The notes under the pieces: generated by a model
What the model was told of the DNA's origin: nothing
What the model saw: the letters and a program-made list of their open reading frames with translations, nothing else
Database searches by the model: none
Position numbers and translations under genes: made by a program
Part shown: piece by piece, positions 56,628 through 64,000 of the stretch
How positions within the stretch are numbered: the stretch's first letter is position 1
Layout: every line of letters starts with the position of its first letter
Assembly (NCBI GenBank): GCA_024345305.1
Contig: BRON01000005.1
Span: forward strand, 1,240,001 to 1,304,000
Length of the DNA stretch: 64,000 nucleotides
Direction of reading: 5' to 3'
Source of the DNA: Mrakia gelida
Lineage: Eukaryota > Basidiomycota > Tremellomycetes > Cystofilobasidiales > Mrakiaceae

Positions 56628-57121
56628 CCAACCAAGTGCTCAGTGAAGGGTAGTAAGGGGTATAAAGGAAGCTGAGGTGTTGGTGAAGGTTGAAGCTTAG
56701 AATCGAGGTCGTCGAACGAGTCTCGCTCCTCCCTCCTCCTCTCGCTCGATGACGCCCCGCAGGTCGTGTTTCCGAGGCCGCCTCGACGTTCCTTTCTTCT
56801 TGCTTCTGGAGAGGGAGTGACAGAGAGTCGAACGATGCATGAGTAGAAAGCGTGCTAGTAGAGCTGCGAGAACGAGAGAGAGAGAGAGAGCTTGGCGAAA
56901 GAAAGGGAAGAAGGGAGAAGGGAGGCTGGTGGGACGAGAAACGCGAACGACGAACAAAGGAAGCGAGGAAACGCTAGGGTGGTTGCAACAAATAAAGGGT
57001 GTGTGAGAGAAGAGGGTGATACAGTAAAAGGGGGAAGGGGGTCGTTAGGGAGAAACAGAGAGAGAAAAGACGAAGGCGACGTCGAGAACGAAAAGGTTTA
57101 GAAGCGAGAGACAACGATGGC
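56628..57121. promoter_or_regulatory. Intergenic region between POLD4 and CSC1
   Basis: About 490 nt between two minus-strand genes, holding the 3' end of POLD4 and the CSC1 promoter. Purine-rich. No element is named. Confidence 0.4.
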
Positions 57122-58425
57122 TCAGACAGCTCCATAGAAGACGCTCTCCTTGAGTTTGGTATCTTCCTTCCCCTGTCGAGTAAGAAGGATCTCCTTGACC
57201 TGTCGTCGTACGAAAGAGCCCGAACGCAGGGAGGGAGAAGGTTCAGCTTCGGTCGACGCGTCGGAATCGAAGAGGCCAGAAGAGCTTTGAAGAGAGGGGG
57301 GCTGTGTCAGAGCGAGACTCACATAGGAAGGAGGTTCGAGACCGAGTCGTTCGGCTCGGTTCCATCTGTCCATTCGGGAGAGGGAGGTGCAGGGGCCGTA
57401 TCCTAGACGGAGGAAAGGCGAGGGAGAAATCAGTTGAAAACGCGACTTTGTCGAGACGGAGGCGACGAGATCGGGGTGCGAGGAGATAGGATGATCGAGT
57501 GAAGTGCGACGCTGATGGTCGCGAGTTCTTGGTAGGCAGAGAAGGGAGGGGCGGCGTCGAGAGATGGCGAGGGAGTCGAGGAGGGAGGAGGAGGAGCGAA
57601 GAACAAGGACTCACGGAAGTCGAGATCGAAGATTCTGAGAATGGTATCGACCTTGGTTTGTTCTTCGGCGTGGACTGGAAAGTAAAGCAAAGAAAGTATC
57701 TGCGGTCAACAAAGGAGCAGGAGGAGGAAGAGGCTGCAGAGCAACGAGCTCCCTCGACGACCTCTCCTCTGGCACCAGCTCAAGAAGCAGCAGCACGATG
57801 CTTCTCTCTACTCACTAGGCTCGACCTTTCCCATCATCCTCTTGGCCTCGATGTACCCACTATCCCAAGGAACAAACGAAAGAACAAGCGAAGGTAAAAG
57901 AGAAAAGTCAGCTCTCGTCTGCCCCTCCCTCAGCCCTCCCTCCCTCCCCTCCCTCTCCCACCTCCCCCATTATCTCGCCCAAGACTCACGCTGTCCACTC
58001 CTTCCCCTTCACATTCAACTCCTTGACCTCAACCTTCTCCTGCTCCAACTCCTCCTCATCCTGAAGTCTAAGCTCCAAATCGTCGAGCTCTTCCTGCTTG
58101 TGCTCCCTGGGCTCCTCCTCTCCGTCGTCATCCGAGCTGATCTCGACCTCCTCGACAGCTTTCGACGAGGCAGAGAAGGAGGAGGATTTCTTCGCTCCTC
58201 CTTTCTTCTGGGAGGAGGCGCCTTTGCCGAGGGAGAAGGAGAGAGTGGACTGTAGAAGGGACGAGGAGGGGGAGGAGGGTCAGAAAGGGGAGGAGGGAAG
58301 GTGGCGAAACGAGAGAGAGGCAAGGGAAGAAGACTGACCTGCTGGAGGGAGGAGGATTTCTTGTTCTTCTTGGACGAAGAGGATTTGGATGATTGCGAGG
58401 AGGAGGTAGATCGTTTGGGTGCCAT
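57122..58425 (-). CDS. DNA polymerase delta subunit 4 (Cdm1/POLD4 type)
   Basis: Smallest accessory subunit of replicative DNA polymerase delta. Six exons (58425-58339, 58249-57990, 57859-57816, 57674-57615, 57402-57323, 57199-57122) give 202 aa. The diagnostic block is near the C-terminus: ILRIFDLDFRYGPCTSLSR then MDRWNRAERLGLEPPSYV, matching the conserved [I/L]-[L/R]-x-FDL-x-x-x-YGPC-x-G/S-[I/L]-[T/S]-R-x-x-RW-x-RA pattern. It ends in VKEILLTRQGKED. The first 70 residues are Ser/Lys-rich, with SLQQSTLSFSLG across the first intron, which resembles a PCNA-binding (PIP) motif lacking the second aromatic. Residues 75-115 are acidic (EEVEISSDDDGEEE). It is divergent from PGM2 with 329 nt between starts. 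Confidence 0.9.
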
Positions 58426-58754
58426 CGTTGCTGAACGGTTCGTTGGTGGGATGGGTTGGAGAAGAGAGTGAGAGTTGGGAGGGAGGGAAGGTCGACGGAT
58501 TGAGCTCGCGAGATGGAGAAGGGAAGGAGCGCTCCGTTTTTGAGCCCGCTTTTTCGCAGGTCTCTTTCGAGTAGAGATCAGAGGATGTTGATCTTCAAAA
58601 GTGTATAGATGCGAGTGCTCGGAGTATCTTCTCCAGCAAGAAGGCGGCATAGAGAGCGAGAAAGTCGTCGTCACTTCGGACCCAACTTCGTCTCGGACTC
58701 CTCCTCCCTTCTTCTGCTCCTTCTTCCCTCCACCCACAACCTTCTCTACACAAC
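58426..58754. promoter_or_regulatory. Divergent promoter of POLD4 and PGM2
   Basis: A compact 329-nt region between two head-to-head start codons. It contains CT/GA-rich stretches on either side and no evident TATA. The call rests on orientation. Confidence 0.5.
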
Positions 58755-61514
58755 ATGTCTGCGTGAGTACAGCCCTTCCCATCCCTTTTTTCTCCCATGG
58801 TCTCTACTTGGTGGCCTGAAATTCTTCGTCGCTTTTGCTGACCTCGGTCCTGCTTTCTTTCTCTCTCTCTTTCTCGCTTGCCAGCTCCATCGAGACCATC
58901 TCCGTCAAACCCTTCGAGGGACAGCGACCAGGAACCTCAGGGCTCAGGAAGAAGGTCAAGGTATTCCAGCAGGAGGTTAGTACTCTCGTCCTTTCTATAG
59001 CGGTGACTTGTCGAGAAAGGGAAAGGGGAGAAAGAGGGAAGAGATGGAAGGAAGGAAGGATCCGTGACGTCGAGCACCCATCTCGGTTCTTCCGGCTCTT
59101 CCTTCGACTCCTTCCTCCATCTACGAGAGGTCTAGGAGGGCGCTGGAGCTCTTATCTACCTCTTCTCCACCCTTCCGACTGCGAATTCCCTTCACCTCCC
59201 TGTTTCCCTAGCTCGAAAGCTGACCCTCCTTCCCCTTCCTCCTGTCCTCCCCTCTCCCTCCCTCAGCACTACACCGAGAACTTCATCCAAGCCACTCTCT
59301 CCGCCATCCCTGGAGGACCCGCTGGAAAGACTCTCGTCGTAGGAGGTGACGGTCGATTCTTCGCTCGAGAGACCGTCCAGACCATCATCCGACTCGCCGC
59401 TGGAAACGGAGTCGCCAAACTCATCATCGGACACGATTCCATCCTCTCCACTCCTGCCGTCTCCCACGTCATTCGATCCTACAAGGCGGACGGAGGTATC
59501 CTCCTCACAGCTTCCCACAACCCTGGAGGACCCGAGAACGATTTCGGAATCAAGTACAACTGCGAGAACGGGTTAGTGTCGAGCAAAGAGATGGGGAAGG
59601 GAGGAGGGGAAGGAGGTTCGTTCGAGAGCTGATCTTCTCTCTTCTTTTTCGTTTCTGTGTCGCAGAGGACCTGCTCCTGAGAACATCACTGAGAAGATCT
59701 ACGAGATCACCAAGACCATCTCTGAGTACCACACCATCGCTCTCCCCGAGGTGCGTTCTTTCTTCTGAGTCGCTCCTCGTTCGCGCGCGAGCTCGACCCC
59801 TCCTTCCCCTCCCTCCCTCCTTCGCCCACGTTCCTCACCTCCTTTCCTTTCCTCTTCACCAGGTCGACCTCCTCAAGATCGGTCCCACCAAGGTCGGACC
59901 CATCGCCATCGAGATCATCGACTCGGTCGCCGACTACATGACCCTCCTGCACTCCATCTTCGACTTCGACCTCATCAAGTCCTACCTCCACACCCCTCCT
60001 CCCGCCGGCCACAAGGCTCCCACCGTCCTCTTCGACGGACTCAACGGAGTCACTGGTCCCTACGGTCGAGCCATCTTCGTCGACACCCTCGGTCTCGGAG
60101 AGTCCTCCATCCAGAACTGCGTCCCTCTGCCCGACTTCGGAGGATCCCACCCCGATCCCAACTTGACCTACGCTCACGACCTCGTCGCTCGAGTCGAGAA
60201 GGAGCAGATCTCGTTCGGAGCTGCCAGTGATGGAGACGGTGACAGGAACATGATCTACGGAGCTGGAGCGTTCGTCACTCCCAGTGATTCGGTCGCCATC
60301 ATCGCCGATTGGGCGGACGCGATCCCTTACTTCAAGAAGGGAGGAGTCAAGGGACTCGCCAGGTCGATGCCTACCTCGGGAGCTATCGATCTCGTCGCTA
60401 AGGCTAAGGGTCTCGAGGTCTTCGAGGTTCCTACTGGTCAGTCTTGGTCTCGTTTCGCCATTCTCTCGTCGCGTTTTCGTGAGCTGACCCCCATCGCTTT
60501 CTTTGCTTCGTTTCAACAGGATGGAAGTTCTTCGGAAACCTCATGGACGCTGGTCGACTTTCTATCTGCGGAGAGGAGTCCTTCGGAACTGGATCGGATC
60601 ACATCCGAGAGAAGGACGGACTCTGGGCTGTCGTTGGTGAGTCTTGCCTTCTTTCGCGTCGCCCATCCCTCTCGAACGAGCGTTCGCTGATCTTTTCTCC
60701 TTGGTCTTGGTTTCGTTCTTTCTTTCTCAGCCTGGCTCCAGATCATCGCTGCCGCTCAGGCTACCATCCCCGGAGCCGGTATCAAGGAGATCCAGCTCGA
60801 CTTCTACAAGAAGTACGGACGAAGCTTCTTCTCTCGGTTCGTCGCGCCCTTCCTTCGTCCCTCACTTCTCTTCTTTTTACACCTCTCTTTTTCCCTCACT
60901 TTCGAGCTCAAGCTAACCCTTCCCCCTCCACTTCCGCCGCTCCCTCCTCGTGCAGATACGACTACGAAGAAGTCGCCTCGGAAGGAGCCGAAAAGCTCGT
61001 CTCCAACCTCCGAACCGTCTTCGCCTCCCCTTCCTTCATCGGCTCCTCCCTCAAAGCCACCACCTCGACCACCACCTTCACCGTCGCCGAAGCCGACGAC
61101 TTCGCCTACACCGACCCCATCGACGGATCCGTCTCCAAGAACCAGGGACTCTACGTTCGATTCGCCGATGGATCCAGGATCGTCTTCAGGCTTTCGGGCA
61201 CTGGGTCGAGTGGTGCGACCGTTAGGTTGTACGTGGAGAAGTACTCGAAGGAGGAAGGGGAGTACGAGAGGGATACCCAGGAGGGACTCAAGCCTTTGAT
61301 TGAGGTTGCGTTGAGCTTGAGTAAGCTGGAGGAGTTCACGGGGAGGAAGGAGCCTACTGTTATTACGGTGAGTGTTGGGTCTTGTTCTTTTCGTTGTTTG
61401 TGTGTGTGCTTTGGGGGAGCGGGGGGAGAAGAGGATTGAGGGCGGAGAGAGACGTACGAGAGAGACGAGAGAACGAGGCTGACGTTTCGCTCTTGCTTTC
61501 CTTCCTTCCAGTAA
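58755..61514 (+). CDS. PGM2: Phosphoglucomutase
   Basis: Interconverts glucose-1-phosphate and glucose-6-phosphate, linking glycogen, trehalose, UDP-glucose and wall synthesis with glycolysis. Nine exons give 566 aa: 58755-58762, 58885-58975, 59267-59571, 59666-59750, 59863-60436, 60520-60636, 60731-60836, 60956-61367, 61512-61514. The active-site serine loop TASHNPGG, the metal-binding DGDGDR loop, the sugar-binding [11 protein letters not shown] and the phosphate-binding RLSGTGSS are all present in order, with normal family length. Two structural oddities: the first coding exon is 8 nt, and the stop TAA forms a coding exon on its own, right after the last acceptor. The preceding exon ends KEPTVIT, so without that splice the protein would run on into the intron. 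Confidence 0.96.
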
Positions 61515-62072
61515 TTGGACGACGACCAACGTGACGGCAGTCTCAGGATCTCCTCTTTTTCATTTTCTACTTAGTTTGCGTTCTCTCGTTCTTCTTGTTT
61601 GCGTTTTTGATCGATGGTTGAAGTGTCGACGACGACGCGCCGAGGCGAGGAGAGAAACGTCGAGGCTTCCGATGCAGTTCGAACTCCCGACGTGCGGAAC
61701 GCGGATGAGGGTCAGGTCAGAGCTAATATGCACTGCTTGCAGTCTGTCTTCTGTGAGAAGTCTCAGATTTTGAAGCGTAGAGGGACGTTGGGGAGAAGGA
61801 ACGGACGAGACGTCGAGCGAGGCGAACCGACTCGCTCTTTTCCACCCTTCCTTCGCAAAACAGTCCGTCTTATCCTCGCAAGAATGCTCCCTCGACTTGT
61901 CACTAGACTCGGAGACGAGAGAAGCATACCTCAAATAAATAAATAATCAAGGACCCATCTCTCCGTCCTCCGCTTTTCTCACCCTCTCCCCTCCCCAACC
62001 TCAACCATCTCTTCTCTCCTTCTCCCTTCTCTCCCCTTCCCCTTCGCTCTCCCTTCGAGTCTACTCTCCAGG
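61515..62072. other. Intergenic region
   Basis: 3' region of PGM2 and promoter of the malate dehydrogenase gene. T-rich at 61550-61620, CT-rich just before the ATG at 62073. No exon or RNA gene is recognised. Confidence 0.4.
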
Positions 62073-64000
62073 ATGTTCGCTGCTCGACGCTCTCTCGCCT
62101 CTGCCTCCAAGCGGGCTTTCTCTACCACCCCTGCGAACCTGGTCAAGGTCGCCGTTCTTGGAGCTGGAGGTCAGTTTCGCCATTCCTTTCCTTCCTTTCG
62201 TCGTCGTCGTCTCCGTCTCCTCGCCTCTTTCGCTCCGCCGCTTGAAATCTCGGAGGCGGATGTTAGTGTAGAGGAGGAGACCAGCAGGGGGCTTCCGCGC
62301 CTGCCTCGATAGGAGGGTGGGAGGAGAGGAGGTCGCACGAGGCAAAAGGAACGAGAGGGGGGAGGGAGGGAGGGAAGGACGAGGCAGGAGGACGACGCTC
62401 CGGTTCATCTTCTCCGGATGCAAGGCCACCTCGTTCTTCCTCATTCTCGCCTCTTTCGCCTCTTCTAGCAGGTCGGCCTGGCAGAAGGCAAGACGAGATC
62501 GGTCGTCGCGCCGAGAGGACTTTGCTGGTCTCGAGGTCAGGTCGAGGAAGGGAGGGGATGGACGAGAGGTCGAAACGAGTCGGGTTCCCTCGGAACATTC
62601 CTTCCTGTTTTCTCGTCCATTCCTCACTATTCTTTGCTCTCGGTCTTCTCTTAGCACAAGGGAGCTTACTGACGTCTACCTGTCTTTGTTTTTCGCTCTT
62701 TTGCAGGAGGAATCGGACAGCCTCTGTCCCTTCTCCTCAAGCTCAACCCCGACGTTACTGAGCTCTCCCTCTACGACATCCGAGGAGCTCCTGGAGTCGC
62801 TGCTGATATCGGACACGTTAACGTCAACTCCGTCGTACGTATCATCTCCTTCCTACATGGCCTTCAGGAGTTTGAATCCCGCTCAGTCTCGATCTCCAAC
62901 CCTGACCCATCTCCCCTCCTCTCCCCTTCCCTCCTTCTCTTCCTCCTCTTCCAGGTCAAGGGATACGCCGCCGAGAACCTTAAGGACGCTCTCGCCGGAG
63001 CCGAGATCATCCTCATCCCCGCTGGTGTCCCCCGAAAGCCTGGAATGACCCGAGACGATCTCTTCAACACCAACGCTTCCATCGTCCGAGATCTCGCTAA
63101 GGCTGCCGCTGAGGTCGCCCCCAAGGCTCTCGTCGGTATCATCTCCAACCCCGTCAACTCCACCGTCCCCATCTGGGCTGAGGTCTTCAAGAAGGAGGGA
63201 GTTTACGACGCTAAGAGGTGAGTTGCAGCTCAACGCAAGGCGAGTCGAACGGAGAGCTCGAAGCTGATCACCGCCTTCCCTTTTCGCCTTTTCTCTTTCG
63301 CTTTCCTTCTCGCTCAGGCTCTTCGGAGTTACCACCCTCGATGTTGTTCGAGCTTCCCGATTCCTTTCCGAGATCAAGGGAACCGACCCTAAGGACACCA
63401 AGGTCACCGTTGTGTGAGTTGGCTCGCCCTTCCCTCTTCGCTCCTTCCTTCCTTCCCTTCCTTTCGCTGACCTTTTCCTCACCACGTTTTCTGCTTCGAC
63501 TCTCACAGTGGAGGACACTCTGGAGCTACCATCGTTCCTCTGCTCTCCCAGACCGAGCTCGCCAAGGGTGTCACCGGAGAGACCTACAAGACCCTCGTCA
63601 ACAGGATCCAGTTCGGAGGAGACGAGGTCGTCAAGGCTAAGGATGGAGCTGGATCGGCTACCCTCTCGATGGCTTACGGTGAGTTGTCGATATCTTTACC
63701 TATTTGGGCAGCTGAGGGTGGGGGTCGCGGCGAGTGGTCCGGTGGGAAGCAGGAAGGAGAAGAGCGAGAACGAAACGAAGGCCAAACGAGAGCTCGAGCT
63801 GACTTCCGTCTTTTTCCCGTCCTTCCAGCCGGATCCCAGTTCGCCGCTGCTCTCATCAGGGCCAAGAAGGGAGAGGCTGGTGTCGTTATCCCCACCTTCG
63901 TCGAGTCGCCGTTGTTCGCTGCTGAGGGAGTTACCTTCTTCTCTTCCAACGTTGAGCTCGGAGTGAGTCCCGTTTCCTTCTCTTCCTTCGTTTCCCTTCC
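62073..64000 (+). CDS. MDH1: Mitochondrial malate dehydrogenase, cut by window end
   Basis: NAD-dependent malate dehydrogenase of the citric-acid cycle. Visible exons are 62073-62169, 62707-62834, 62955-63217, 63318-63413, 63509-63678 and 63829-63962, in phase; the rest lies past 64000. [20 protein letters not shown] is a mitochondrial presequence. The Rossmann motif follows ([20 protein letters not shown]). Catalytic and substrate residues are in [13 protein letters not shown] (both Arg), [20 protein letters not shown] and [15 protein letters not shown] (catalytic His). The visible part ends at NVELG with a donor at 63963. The start is the only one that gives the presequence. The first intron is 537 nt, about five times the local norm. 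Confidence 0.95.
62170..62706 (+). other. Unusually long first intron of the malate dehydrogenase gene
   Basis: 537 nt between GTCAGT at 62170 and the CAG at 62704-62706. Neighbouring introns are mostly 60-120 nt. A CTGAC motif lies 5' of the acceptor, near 62670. It contains no supported exon. It may carry regulatory sequence or an intronic RNA; I cannot show either. Confidence 0.55.

Noticed and set aside
59707..60516. 269-aa minus-strand ORF inside PGM2
   Set aside because: PGM2 has all catalytic motifs on the plus strand; the ORF is a shadow of its codon bias.
1..64000. Transposons, CRISPR arrays, tRNA and rRNA genes
   Set aside because: I looked for terminal repeats, reverse-transcriptase motifs, spaced direct repeats and conserved RNA blocks and saw none. 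Only short microsatellites are present. A computed search could still reveal a tRNA.

Overview
This is a gene-dense nuclear segment from a fungus, most likely a basidiomycete yeast (Microbotryomycetes-type, e.g. the Rhodotorula/Sporobolomyces group). The taxon is an inference from three things. Nearly every gene is cut by many short introns (mostly 60-120 nt). Donors are GTGAGT, GTACGT, GTTCGT or GTCCGT, and the branch motif is almost invariably CTGAC or CTAAC. The domain set also fits, including a Rua1-type regulator and a fungal Csc1 channel. No bacterial operons, transposon, CRISPR array, rRNA or tRNA gene was recognised. Gene models were spliced by hand; for most of them exon phases were checked to add up to a whole number of codons.

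Layout. 1-221: 3' end of an unknown gene (+). 668-3009: ExoIII-family AP endonuclease (+). 3464-5210: F-box-like paralog A (-). 5540-7249: soluble NADH-cytochrome b5 reductase (+). 7999-10343: Ala/Glu/Pro/Val-rich modular protein (-). 11550-12734: GPI-anchored Kre9/Knh1-like wall protein (+). 13324-14938: decayed F-box-like paralog B (+). 15066-15429: small three-exon ORF (+). 15660-17980: MCR1-type cytochrome b5 reductase (-). 20091-21817: Rua1-type zinc-finger regulator with a long leader (+). 22485-24060: paralog C (-). 24959-27729: secreted GH43 glycosidase (+). 27941-29677: paralog D with an in-frame stop (-). 29811-31407: RTF2 (+). 32047-33732: leucine-rich F-box-like protein (+). 34231-35716: paralog E with a frameshift (-). 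35971-39947: APC2 (+). 40456-41685: MYND-finger protein (-). 41899-42957: intronless paralog F (+). 43603-49473: large F-box-like acidic/basic protein (+). 49849-56627: CSC1-type channel (-). 57122-58425: DNA polymerase delta subunit 4 (-). 58755-61514: phosphoglucomutase (+). 62073-64000: mitochondrial malate dehydrogenase, cut by the window end (+).

Themes. Housekeeping genes cover base-excision repair and replication (AP endonuclease, RTF2, POLD4), the cell cycle (APC2) and central carbon metabolism (PGM2, MDH). The accessory layer is a family of six related F-box-like genes scattered on both strands among them. Four share a four-exon core in which the third exon is 263 or 266 nt. One copy has lost a splice donor and has two nonsense codons, one has a single in-frame TAA, and one has a one-base frameshift. 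One looks intact, one uses a non-GT donor or reads through, and one is intronless. This is a birth-and-death family caught in the act and is the most unusual feature here. Two further F-box-like genes of other types lie in the same 64 kb. The two b5 reductases are an older duplication with the same number of exons, and two genes carry in-frame upstream ATGs that would add a mitochondrial-type presequence.
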